A model generated the notes under the pieces. It had not been told where the DNA came from. It was given only the letters and a program-made list of their open reading frames with translations, and made no database searches. A stretch of 64,000 nucleotides of DNA, taken from contig CAMWLQ010000003.1 in assembly GCA_947175195.1 (NCBI GenBank), positions 62,001-126,000 of the forward strand. Direction: 5' to 3'. Below are positions 44,701 through 52,094 of this stretch, piece by piece. The stretch is from an uncultured Clostridia bacterium (GTDB taxonomy: Bacteria; Bacillota; Clostridia; Christensenellales; Pumilibacteraceae). The first letter of the stretch is position 1. The number at the start of each line of letters is the position of its first letter. A program made the translations under genes and the position numbers.

Positions 44701-46303
44701 TGAGCATACTATTGAGCGCGGAGATTTCCTCACTTAAATCTCGGTGCAGCATATTATCGCCCAGTGCGTAAATATTAACATACTTATCGATCCCGCTTGC
44801 ATCCGAGTCTGCCAATCCGTCCAAATCGCCGCGAATTGCGTTTTGTACGTCATTCACCAGAGTAGAATCGATTTCCTTGGGCAAAACGGTAAGCCAGTAC
44901 TCGCCCTGAATTTTGTTGGGCAAACCGGCAGCCATCTCGGACTGAGCAATCTCGCCGTAAAGCTTAAGGGTGTAATTGCCTGCGGGCATTGTTTGGTTAA
45001 AATAATACGTAATCGTATTTTGAGCAACACTGCCCGTCGCGTCCAATGTTACTTGGTTTGCCACTCTATGCGTTTTTCCGTCCAAGTCAACGTAAATGAC
45101 GTCAAACTTGACCGTGCCGTCCTTGATTATCTCTTTATCGCTTGCATCGTACAAACCCGAGTTAAATTTTGCCACCGGCGTCTTTACCGTAAAAACGTCG
45201 GTATAAGTGACGGCATCGGTAGCCGTGTTGGTTTCGCCGTTTTCACCCTCTACCTTACTGCCCGAAATGTTTGTTTTGCCGCCTGCCGCCTCGATCTTAG
45301 CGTTGTCGTGAAAAGGAACAAACGGATAATTTGCCGTATCGTCGGTCGCAACAAAAAGGCTGGCGTACTTGGCAATAAACCAATGCTTGGAAAGAACGAA
45401 CGAGCTATCCGTCCTTTGCGTTATGCTCAACCCCTTGTTTTTGTCCGTTATTTCGTCATCGTCGCCCGCATTGCCGTAAGTAAAAACGTAGTTGGAATTG
45501 GGCACGTTAAACGTAAACGTAGCTATATATTCGTTGGGGTTGGTAAATTGTATACCAGCCCTATCTGTAATTCTAATTGTAATGTTGTCGTCGTAGGCAA
45601 GCGTGGAAGTTGTCGAGGTATAGCCGTCGTCCAATACCTCGTTTGCCATTCTTATTGTAATGGCATTTCCCGTTTCGTAATAGTATGCGTTGGTTATTGT
45701 TCTTATTTCGACGGGTACTTCGCCCGATTTTTGCGAAGGATACCAACCGTCGTTGTGCTTGTAAATAGCCGTTATATCGCCGTGCGCTTTGTACGTAGGC
45801 GCGGTGGCATTGACAAATACCGGTATGTTATCGACAGTGCTGTAATCTATTTGTTGCGGGTCTACGGCAAGCGTAACAACCTGATTGGTCCTTGCTGGAC
45901 CTGTAACTTCAAACACGTACGAGCCCGCATTGCGCACGCCGTTTGTATCGGATGTGCCTACCGTGCCGTCGGGATATGTAAAACTTGTAAGCCTTACCGT
46001 ATAGCCGTCGCCCAGTCCCAACGCCGTTTTATAATCTATGTATTCTTTTTCGCCGTCGCCTATAGTATAATCGACGCCGCCTATAGTATAGCTTTGCCCG
46101 TATGTGTACGTGCGGTACGGATGTTCCTCGTCGCCCGCACTGTTAAGCGCCCCGCTGTTTGACGTAACGCTATCGCCCGCGAGCATACCGCCGTTTGACG
46201 AATTTGCACTTATGCCTAAAAAAGTGAATATGCCTAAGCATAACACAAAAGCAAATGTGACTATTGGCAATAAAATCTTTTTCTTTAATCGTGAGTTAAT
46301 CAT
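35735..46303 (-). CDS. Giant (~3,520 aa) surface protein with ~26 tandem ~85-140-aa repeats and C-terminal TM anchor
   Basis: Signal-like N-terminus MINSRLKKKILLPIVTFAFVLCLGIFTFLGISANS; repeats of the form (A)NxW...P.I.GW.Y...GtY.L.A....Y..L...F.V; C-terminal TLVLINIILGVIAIAVAVVVIYFAIRRYKEN, no LPXTG. Confidence 0.85.
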   Translation of the reverse strand: MINSRLKKKILLPIVTFAFVLCLGIFTFLGISANSSNGGMLAGDSVTSNSGALNSAGDEEHPYRTYTYGQSYTIGGVDYTIGDGEKEYIDYKTALGLGDGYTVRLTSFTYPDGTVGTSDTNGVRNAGSYVFEVTGPARTNQVVTLAVDPQQIDYSTVDNIPVFVNATAPTYKAHGDITAIYKHNDGWYPSQKSGEVPVEIRTITNAYYYETGNAITIRMANEVLDDGYTSTTSTLAYDDNITIRITDRAGIQFTNPNEYIATFTFNVPNSNYVFTYGNAGDDDEITDKNKGLSITQRTDSSFVLSKHWFIAKYASLFVATDDTANYPFVPFHDNAKIEAAGGKTNISGSKVEGENGETNTATDAVTYTDVFTVKTPVAKFNSGLYDASDKEIIKDGTVKFDVIYVDLDGKTHRVANQVTLDATGSVAQNTITYYFNQTMPAGNYTLKLYGEIAQSEMAAGLPNKIQGEYWLTVLPKEIDSTLVNDVQNAIRGDLDGLADSDASGIDKYVNIYALGDNMLHRDLSEEISALNSMLNNTLNGMAGQSYWSDLSATDQKQYFDTAVTVMYNRNTWSASNYVTEQDMIGMLSSSGTYTMYYSISAKNYITVGGADSANRTDYGFRTRLSTGLSVKEIYDMIVNPSNSYFKDVVYTGEQVHTLVPDNQYYGYSFDDKTSEGELNYVNVREKASVTLTVYDPNLMSWKNDLPDSVTLGDYFELSDDHQRLTVYFDIIPATNGWTVAPQMSPWAYNDFKASVNFISAGLAFGGAEVYYRLGTKKADNTYEWVSMDGTLMVNGELAPEYFTVDANGMINDETVVQKINDLSAGTYYLGGYINPIYNVNGYVMPDQACSAVVVMQATNTWTATPYVLDWAYNSFNSANFQAGEATFGEKSDITYTLYEGNNASGTVKATFNSISDDGVVDTLNGLNVATYTLVASLSGTSDYSALNLPLIFVVYKANNAWTTTPFINSWAYKQFTANNVRAGAAQFGSQITYYLYEGDAATDTPLYTFNSLSDTVNVDGNDVSVSEMFVDLPAKIYTLVASVADTDNYGGVSMTITFAVTKASNTWTTTPVMTGWAYKLFSTSNFQAGVTEFGEQSTIDYKLYVGNPEDITSETVAELEFKTINDSGVIDYFKALSKGTYTLVASQIGADDYGELNRSMTFSVTQATNTWTTMPYITGWTYSQFNTNNFQAGATEFGDNSKITYKLYIGDPEDITNETVAELEFKSINETGVIDYFKALAKGTYTLVASQEGTESYGALNTPMTFAVTQAANRWTTTPYITGWTYNGFTDTNFNAGVAQFGDSSKITYTLYEGSNASGTVKATFNSISDDGIFDTLNGLPVNTYTLVASLTVTDEESYGDLNTPITFTVSPVNNTWNQQPTITGFVYKQFSTENNFIAGVPHYPLENKTVYYVISGSAVGEVKTLAAFQAVNGEHFTLSDSATLGAATVNYLTNLSKGAYYFAVFVPEANNYSYLFYAGSFNVSQTNNYWVNATPPDIRGWTYGMFTDSLFTTGTPIHGTAMYTVRYVVDGNVDETENGIVKIGNVALENMSYAELKAVINGLNAGTYSLQATSGYTDDYAEAKASKQFVVAKADNEWENAPSIEGWVYGQYDNDTNKVNVGKAQHGTGIEYTYKYYAAVNENGIFVATGSAISANDIKTANAGNYVLVVTADGDNNYNVLVYTVNFVVERKALGWQTEPNDRLDWNRGSTDGLNDSTLVNASVQGVTSYTLTYTIYKIDETETSQINEISVNVNGATRNVDNLIAALRALGVGAYRITVKATVNATGNYETLEKNVSCTVSLAINEWVTELNGATWTWGNHATALNALNTPNADYGNDTIVFTVKNGATTVQTIRAVDNDLDTAFSTLKTYLGGLNVGTYSVTVSIAATDSYAAPQSTTAEFTVNIVTTVWDAATAANNNTEYNGVVGSSITVAQPVIGTPAAQRGSWGSTVDYKLVKGEQELYSGNTWSSLITALNNCKAGEYTITAHIDGDTNHTALDYSVIVNISAKANSWSEKTGNGNSTAKEIEKTYGADLSFIKFTPAHGTVVVTVNGKATNDVIGYINSYGVGEYLIVATVAGTDEYGVLVDTVRLTIIKAENEWNNNLSISDWTWNDNANNIVTDLVLPVSTQGESASVVVTVKQTGAVVLEATINYVRVGGVRKVSDNDLAALDSRLKALGVVTGGYTIAVTVSETDSYNSLDGQSADFVITKATNSWTANGKPKVESWSFGGDTAYPSADPTFGKNTVVFTYAAPSDNDIFQDGERVAPAPDAVWQNAPSYQAGSYWLKAYVPATDNYSELVDYYLFTIKEGKNEWVNMPGVIEWSWNGYDAAVNLFSGSARSNQPAVFSITKANKNDLELTDFNASYAQGVTITTQTIALLKSFTLSKNDSNLMVVSDDVAKLLKALKPATYTLTVTVDGGESLESLTGSTTFTVAKAENGWATDETGKSLAPSVRYYNYGESNVFEQGVALYGTTVNYQITNTSYGVITDVEVLKARLKALPAGSYFLNAWVDAANEYRGLYSAVTPYQTQFVVSAVANSWAENGEPKESVSEYYAVIHGSGFDVEAWLGQPQAENGAGTEGYTIMTVGYSALNATPYTYAQYVNAVKALNAGEYIVRISVPATINYLALTQDMSLTISKYNSKFTAIPQKLTGKWQQDADKKTSTVLDDVTIKAYSYITVGGTDTNVAELPVQYILAGVTYNSFAALKNAVKLLGRGSYQVTVFVTQTESYEGLSATLQLDIAAGDNTWVTDTNVPAPEQSLVVKGDDEKSPVTQWAWSTEIDWLGVKPLYGDTVVIRIVSKSDESNVLKYFTVNSGDGFDTQRELVSTYISKLDVGTYIMIITTPSGDNWNGIDDTVSSSGPSVSQDGNDAVTTRVQFTIVEAINDWKAEDTAPHFSGNNVIYEGGMYKWVYGTAVTAVAEARFGTVRVAYYTADGDALTVMPTSAGTYKAVFSVAKPSTGNYTAIDGERAVTLNFTVEGVVYEAFDVSLRASGWVWNTYDRTVNLFRGKPTSGGKVHYEVLDASGAVIVDKFDLVDADGKHYNNYDKDVYVPVAVADKLKALTKGTYTLRVYVDAKDNYEAFDAETTFDVTEATNTWVVTPKIASWFRGGWLESKNSPVAVSLYGEPVVVITSNASGETLYRAVYDETTGEYIVSLNLLEPADAGWYTMSVSVDGCAGMYTALPTTEVEFQIFIQGSPDDKNFWEVTPGIEGWTATIDGKVTMPTGKPVRGKPYFVFYRAELDGDEYKLVEKVVAGEDAVTVKKGENYAQDFYIPMAPGTYFMYAYALNAAVPSDALDEDDSSRVMLVIRNRANSWEKSVSISSLLYLGERDNWADPVAIASLPDSGITYKYLDAETRAYLGTEIPTEVGKYIVVAYATNRYSQTIESEMEFQVLLSKNYWVDDTSPTIENWTEENSAKSPNPVGAAAFGTIVYTYASKANPNKVLTKKPTAAGDYIMTARVELDGYETLEAHYSFTIEPAFDSTLVLINIILGVIAIAVAVVVIYFAIRRYKEN

Positions 46304-46417
46304 AACCGAGCCTCTGAAAGCAAAGTCAACAATAAAAACAGCCGACATCATCATAGACAAAGCGCAGCCCCCGTCTTTGCTTGGTTTTGCTGTAAAATCA
46401 ATAACGACTGTTTTTTT

Positions 46418-46447
46418 ATTATATCAAACTTATATAGTTAATGTCAA
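46418..46447 (-). promoter_or_regulatory. SigmaA-type promoter of the giant surface-protein gene
   Basis: TTGACA-N18-TATAAT on minus. Confidence 0.7.
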
Positions 46448-46505
46448 ATAATAAAAAGATATTTTCAGCCCAAAAATACCTAAAATTCATACCCATGTAC
46501 GAGTT

Positions 46506-48068
46506 TTACACCGTTTCATGCACCTTGCCGCAGTGCGGACATACAGGATTAAATTGGTCGTCCGTTTCGGTAATATTGCGAAAATACATCTTGCTCTCGT
46601 CCTTGCGCTTTTCCAACCACTGCTCGTCGTCATCCTCTTGCCGAGGCTTTTGTCCCGCGATCTTGGTATAAAAATACGGCTTGTCGGTTTCGGAACAGCG
46701 CGCACCGTAAATTTGAGTGCGACACGCAAGACATTCGTAAACGGGGCTACCCTCGGTGGACAGCTCTCCGTTCACGGTCAGCTTGCTGTTGCAAAACGGA
46801 CATTCATCCCTGCCCTCGTCGGCGTAAATCATTGCGCGCAATATTATTTGTTGAACGCGACGGAACGACTCGATAGAGGTTATACCGACCAGCACGGCGG
46901 TAGGGTCGCAGTCCTCGTACGGCGAGCATACGATATACTCGTCCGCATTTACCGCGTCTTTGAATTTTTGCAAAACCGCGTCGTTGTTATTGAGCAGCGA
47001 CGGAATAAGTATAACTTTGTACGGCTTGTTCTTTTTGACGGTAACAGCCAGCGCGCGCCAATCGTCTACGGTAATCCGCTCCAGCCTGAGCGACCATTTT
47101 TTGAACGCAAAGTCAAGCGAGAACTTGGACATATCAAACGCCTTTGTGACGTTGCAAACAAAATTAAAGTGCCCCGCCGCAAATATGCAAAGCGCTTGGC
47201 AAAAATAATAGTAATTCTTGATTAGGGCGACCAAATCCTTATTGGTGATATTGGCAACGGTTTCCTGATTGTTGTGCGCAAAATAAAGTGCAAGCTTATA
47301 TATGCGGTGATATTCCTTGTGCATCGAAAGAATATTTGTCTTGTGTATCTTTACGTTGGCGTGGCGGTGCTTGTTGTTTTTGTACACAGGGCGCTTTAGG
47401 CGCGGCACAATGGTGTTTACTATAAACTGCAATTTGTTCAGGCAGCGCACCGCCGTGCCGTAGTGTTCCGCATAGTTTTGACTGTAGCCTATATGAATTT
47501 TTCCCAACGCCAAAAAGTAGTTCAAGTGGTTTACCCGTTCGAGCAAATTGAACTCTATGGTTTGGGTGGTATAAATCATCTCTTTTAAAAACCGTATATT
47601 GGAGCGCGAAAAAGCCAATATGTTGTCCACAAGCTTGCAAAAAACAAGGTTTTCGTAAATGCCGTAGTTGTCCTCGTACGTTATTGTAAGCAGCTTATCA
47701 GGCTTGATTTCTCCGTTTTTTACGTCCGCCCACAGCTCGCTGTGCGTGGCTATATGGTTGAGCGTATCGTTATTTACGGTGCGCACCGACTCCACCGGCA
47801 GTATTACATTGCGTTGCTTTAGATGAATAAACGGCTGTGCAAAAATGCGCTTTATCGCGGGCAGCGCGCCGAGTATAACGTCTATGCGCTGTTCCAAAGC
47901 CTCAAAGCTAAACTCGGGCTCTATCATAAACAGAGTCAAATCGTTGACTACCGCATAGTCAAACTGCATATAGTTGAGCCTGCGTCTGGCTCGCCTGAAT
48001 GCTGCAATCTCCTTGTAGTCGTCTATCAGTTTTGCAAGCTGAATTTGCTGTTCGTGCGGCAAGTCCAT
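46506..48068 (-). CDS. DUF2357/McrC-like partner protein with C-terminal zinc ribbons
   Basis: NYGIYENLVFCKLVDNIL resembles the DUF2357 YEN motif; CPFCNSKL...CLACRTQIYG and CPHCGKV; next to a McrB-like ATPase; no clear PD-(D/E)xK motif seen. Confidence 0.6.
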   Translation of the reverse strand: MDLPHEQQIQLAKLIDDYKEIAAFRRARRRLNYMQFDYAVVNDLTLFMIEPEFSFEALEQRIDVILGALPAIKRIFAQPFIHLKQRNVILPVESVRTVNNDTLNHIATHSELWADVKNGEIKPDKLLTITYEDNYGIYENLVFCKLVDNILAFSRSNIRFLKEMIYTTQTIEFNLLERVNHLNYFLALGKIHIGYSQNYAEHYGTAVRCLNKLQFIVNTIVPRLKRPVYKNNKHRHANVKIHKTNILSMHKEYHRIYKLALYFAHNNQETVANITNKDLVALIKNYYYFCQALCIFAAGHFNFVCNVTKAFDMSKFSLDFAFKKWSLRLERITVDDWRALAVTVKKNKPYKVILIPSLLNNNDAVLQKFKDAVNADEYIVCSPYEDCDPTAVLVGITSIESFRRVQQIILRAMIYADEGRDECPFCNSKLTVNGELSTEGSPVYECLACRTQIYGARCSETDKPYFYTKIAGQKPRQEDDDEQWLEKRKDESKMYFRNITETDDQFNPVCPHCGKVHETV

Positions 48069-48073
48069 ATAGA

Positions 48074-50875
48074 CTAATCCTCGTTAAGCTTGCGAATAAA
48101 CGCGCTGCAATTATGCAATCCGATATTGTCAAACTCGGTGGCGAGTTTTTCCTTGTTTTCCACCACCTTGTTTTCCAGCTTGCGCACAACCTTGCTGAGC
48201 AGGATTTTTTCCACCGCGTCGTTTTCCGCAGCGACTGCGGCTTTGTCGCCAAAGCAAGCGCAATACACCTTGACAAACGCCTCGATTTGCCTGAGAATAC
48301 GGTTGCCGAACGAAATGTTATACGGAGCAAGCAGCCTTTCCGTTTCGCGTATAAAGCGGTTATCCTCCGCGTCGAACTTGTACTTTTCCTTTGCGTCCAC
48401 AAACAATTTAGCGAGCATATCGTATGAAATAAACTTCTTGTCGAGCGGCTCGCTGAACGATTCTATCTTGGGCGCGCGCTTATCGAAGTTCATCGTTTGC
48501 GCACGGTCGTACACCTTGTCGCTTATCTCGAACGTGCTTTCGTCGCGGTTTGCCGTGCCTATAAACCAAATGTTGGGCGGTATCTTGATAGTATGCCCGT
48601 CCGAAAGTCCGTCGTACGGCACGTGCCGTCCGTTTTCGGTACGGCTGAGCTTGACGTTGAGCAGCTTGATTGCCCGCCTATCCTCCTCGTTTTCCATAAG
48701 CGACAGGAAATCGGAAAAATAGTACTCTATACGGCTGAGGTTCATTTCGTCAAGCACTATAAACGTTATGACCTCGGGGTTGAGCCTCGCCCTGTACAGG
48801 CACTGCGTAAACTTTTTGGGCGTATAGCATTTACTGAATTCGTTGTAGTAACCCAACAGCTCGTTTTTGTCGCGCCAAGACGATTCAACCTCCACGATCT
48901 CGCAGTTGCTCATAAGCGCCTCGGTAAATATCTTGGGCAAGCTCGTTTTGCCCGTGCCGCTCATACCCTGCAATATGGTAAGCCGCGACGCACCCAAGCC
49001 CGCGACAAACGTGGCTATATCGTCGGGCGTGTACGACAAATGCAATCTCGATTCGCGCGCGTAGTCCACCACAAACCGAACAAGATGCGGCAGCGTAAGA
49101 TTGTCAAACAGCTGCTGCCGCCGCTTTTCAAGCGCGGCTTGGAATTTGACCTGCAAATTATCTATTTCGCTGAACGCAGGGCATGCGTCAAAGTCGACCG
49201 CTACGGGCGCGCCGTTGTCGGTCGGTTGCGGCGCGGCGCTCATTGGCTCGCCCGCACCCGCAGCGGCAGGAATGGCTTGCGCGGCGGTCTCCGTAAGCTC
49301 TACGCCCAGCCCGAACATTTTGCGCGAAATCATATATACTATTACGCCGACGCTTGCAAGCAGCATGTAAATGGTCTTGCTGGTCACCTCGTATTCGTAG
49401 CCTTCGGGCAGTTTAATGTTGTAATGCGCAAGCATGCTTTCGATGCTTTCTATATTTATCTTTTGCCCGATTTTAAAGTACACACCGAACAGTCCGATCA
49501 TAAGCACAAAGAAGAAATTGGCTATTGCGGCTGTTTTGATTATTTTGTAGTAGCTCCTGTCTTTGGCGATAAAGCTTATCAGCGACAGTACAAACAGTAT
49601 TCCCGACATCAGTAAAAACGCAAACTCGATAAACGCCAACAGCTGAAAGCCCGAATCCAAATCCGTATATTGTGTAAGCAGTTCAAAACCGGTAAACGAT
49701 AGGTTATGCTCTACCCCTCCGGCGGGGAATTTGACCTGCACTTCTATAATATTGACCGCAAGCGTAACAAAAGTCACTGCCGTCATTGCAAGCACGGCAA
49801 ACAGCGGCTCCAGCTTAAACGGCTTGTATGGATGATGGTGCACCGCGTTGCCGTTGCTGTCTACAGGGAACTTGCCGCTGAACACCGAGTAAACTATCAT
49901 TGTTACTACGGACAGCATAAACGGGATATAGCTGACCGTTACGGCTTGGCGTGACGACGCCCCGCTCAAATTGTAATAAAACTTTAAGCAGTAGCCGAGA
50001 ATGAAAAATATAAGCGTAAATACCGTCGTGCTGAGCACAAAGTGCCGCGACCGTATTGCAAACACCTTGCCGCCGAAATAATCGGATACCGTAGAAATAA
50101 AATACAGCATCTCGCCGAAAAGCGCGATTATCATAACGATAAACCCGATAGACACATAAACGGGATATGAATTTGCGCCTACCGATTTAATCAAAACATA
50201 CGTAATTCCGCCCGCGCCTTCCGAATATACGGGAATAAACAGCACGGTCGCCAGTATAAACAACGCCACGCACTCGCATATAAGCAAAGCAAGTTTATAT
50301 TTCTTTTGTCGGGCTGTCAACGCCGTGTCCGAGCCCCAGCTTTCGTCTTGCTTTGCGGCACGCGTTATGCGCCGCCGCGCTATTAAGTACGCAAACGCAA
50401 CAATCGAAAACAGTATGCTTATTATGCAGCAAGCTACCGCGCTGCCGCGCATTAGGCTGAGCACCGTGCCGTACACCAAGCATACAATCCCCAGTACGGC
50501 GTTGTACGCCGTAGAAAAATAGAACAGCACGGTTTTCTTTTTGAACATCATAATAAACCATGCAACAACAAACAACGCCGCGCCGACGCCGAACGCAATG
50601 GAAAGAAAAATATTCAATCCGTACATGCGTAACGCATTATGGCTCGATTGTAGGGATTTGGCATAAAAGTCATTCGCAGTCCAAAACGTCAGCTTATCCC
50701 GCCCCGTCGTTGCGGACGGCAGCTCGGTAAACCGAATGGAATAAAAAATTATGGTAAACAACAACGCGAGCAGCGACAGCGCAGTCAGCACTACTATCTC
50801 ACCCAATCGCGACTGTAAAAACTTCTTTAGTTTTTCGGCACTCTTTTTCGAGTCCTTTTCGGAACTTTCGCTCAT
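48074..50875 (-). CDS. Membrane-integrated McrB-like AAA+ ATPase (~12 TM N-terminal, AAA+ C-terminal)
   Basis: Walker A GMSGTGKTSL, Walker B FIVLDEMNLSRIEYYFSDFLSLMEN, IWFIGTANRDESTFEISDKVYDRA; ~12 hydrophobic segments in the first ~560 aa. Confidence 0.8.
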   Translation of the reverse strand: MSESSEKDSKKSAEKLKKFLQSRLGEIVVLTALSLLALLFTIIFYSIRFTELPSATTGRDKLTFWTANDFYAKSLQSSHNALRMYGLNIFLSIAFGVGAALFVVAWFIMMFKKKTVLFYFSTAYNAVLGIVCLVYGTVLSLMRGSAVACCIISILFSIVAFAYLIARRRITRAAKQDESWGSDTALTARQKKYKLALLICECVALFILATVLFIPVYSEGAGGITYVLIKSVGANSYPVYVSIGFIVMIIALFGEMLYFISTVSDYFGGKVFAIRSRHFVLSTTVFTLIFFILGYCLKFYYNLSGASSRQAVTVSYIPFMLSVVTMIVYSVFSGKFPVDSNGNAVHHHPYKPFKLEPLFAVLAMTAVTFVTLAVNIIEVQVKFPAGGVEHNLSFTGFELLTQYTDLDSGFQLLAFIEFAFLLMSGILFVLSLISFIAKDRSYYKIIKTAAIANFFFVLMIGLFGVYFKIGQKINIESIESMLAHYNIKLPEGYEYEVTSKTIYMLLASVGVIVYMISRKMFGLGVELTETAAQAIPAAAGAGEPMSAAPQPTDNGAPVAVDFDACPAFSEIDNLQVKFQAALEKRRQQLFDNLTLPHLVRFVVDYARESRLHLSYTPDDIATFVAGLGASRLTILQGMSGTGKTSLPKIFTEALMSNCEIVEVESSWRDKNELLGYYNEFSKCYTPKKFTQCLYRARLNPEVITFIVLDEMNLSRIEYYFSDFLSLMENEEDRRAIKLLNVKLSRTENGRHVPYDGLSDGHTIKIPPNIWFIGTANRDESTFEISDKVYDRAQTMNFDKRAPKIESFSEPLDKKFISYDMLAKLFVDAKEKYKFDAEDNRFIRETERLLAPYNISFGNRILRQIEAFVKVYCACFGDKAAVAAENDAVEKILLSKVVRKLENKVVENKEKLATEFDNIGLHNCSAFIRKLNED

Positions 50876-50925
50876 CATATTCTCCTTTATTGCATAACGA
50901 TGTTGTACATACAAGCTTAATAATA

Positions 50926-50954
50926 ATTATACTTGACAACACAACAAAAGTCAA
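50926..50954 (-). promoter_or_regulatory. SigmaA-type promoter of the AAA+ gene
   Basis: TTGACT-N17-TATAAT on minus. Confidence 0.75.
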
Positions 50955-50989
50955 TGCTTATTCAAAAAACATTTTATATTTCCGCATTA

Positions 50990-51014
50990 AAAAAGGGCGG
51001 CTGACGCCACCCTC
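50990..51014 (-). terminator. Terminator after prfA
   Basis: GGGTGGCGTCAGCCGCCCTTTTTTAAT on minus. Confidence 0.7.
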
Positions 51015-51023
51015 GATTGTTAA

Positions 51024-52094
51024 TTATTCCCCGTCGCCTTCCAGCTTACGCGTTTGGTCGGCTATACGCAACGCCTCCACCATTTTGTCGAGGTCGCCGT
51101 TCATAAACTCGTCGATACTGTAAATGGTGTAGCCTATGCGGTGATCGGTAACACGCCCTTGCGGAAAGTTGTACGTGCGTATGCGTTCGCTCCTATCGCC
51201 CGTGCCCACCTGACCTTTGCGCAGCGAGGCGTACTCCTCGTCCTTTTGACCTTGATAGTAGTCGTACAGCTTGGTCGCCAAAAACTGCATAGCGCGTTCC
51301 TTGTTTTTGGTTTGGCTGCGCTGGTCCTGACATGTCACGACAATGCCTGTAGGAAAGTGCGTAATGCGTATTGCCGAATCCGTTTTGTTGATATGCTGAC
51401 CGCCCGCGCCGCTGCTGCGGAATGTGTCTATGCGGATGTCCTTGTCCAGTATCTCCACGTCCACTGTTTCGGTTTCGGGCAGCACCGCCACGGTAACCGT
51501 GGAGGTATGCACGCGCCCTTGCGTTTCGGTAACGGGCACACGCTGCACGCGGTGCACGCCGCTCTCGAACTTTAACTGCGAGAAGACGTCCTTGCCACTT
51601 ATGCCGAAAACCGCCTCCTTTATGCCGCCCAGCTCCGTTTGGTTGACCGATATATCCTCCACCGACCAACGCCTGCGCTCGGCAAACATACGATACATAC
51701 GGCTAAGCTCCGCCGCAAACAGTGCCGCCTCTTCGCCGCCCGCAGCGGGACGGATTTCCAGCACGGCGTTTTTACCGTCGTTGGGGTCTTTGGGCAACAG
51801 CATAACCTTAAGCTCGTCGGTTATGCGTTCCATGCTTTCGACAAGCGCGTCGCACTCCTCTTTTGCAAGCAGCACCATTTCCGCGTCGTCCGACTTTTGC
51901 ATTTCCAGCGCGTCGGCGTAATCGGATTTTGCTTTTTTAAGCTCGCCGTACTTTTCCACAATCGGCTCAAGCTCGCTGCGCTCACGGCACAGCTCCGCCC
52001 ACGTCTTGTTGTCGGCGATAACGTTGGGGTCTTGCACCTTTAAATCAAGCGCATTAAACCGCTCGACTATGGCGTCGAGCTTATCCGTTTTCAT
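51024..52094 (-). CDS. prfA: Peptide chain release factor 1
   Basis: GGQ region FRSSGAGGQHINKTDSAIRITHFPTGIVV. Confidence 0.95.
   Translation of the reverse strand: MKTDKLDAIVERFNALDLKVQDPNVIADNKTWAELCRERSELEPIVEKYGELKKAKSDYADALEMQKSDDAEMVLLAKEECDALVESMERITDELKVMLLPKDPNDGKNAVLEIRPAAGGEEAALFAAELSRMYRMFAERRRWSVEDISVNQTELGGIKEAVFGISGKDVFSQLKFESGVHRVQRVPVTETQGRVHTSTVTVAVLPETETVDVEILDKDIRIDTFRSSGAGGQHINKTDSAIRITHFPTGIVVTCQDQRSQTKNKERAMQFLATKLYDYYQGQKDEEYASLRKGQVGTGDRSERIRTYNFPQGRVTDHRIGYTIYSIDEFMNGDLDKMVEALRIADQTRKLEGDGE

Noticed and set aside
36104-46162. Many plus-strand ORFs (e.g. 40742-42253, 44744-46162) opposite the giant gene
   Set aside because: They mirror the repeat period of the minus-strand gene and have Cys/Arg/Tyr-rich nonsense composition; no RBS or family features.
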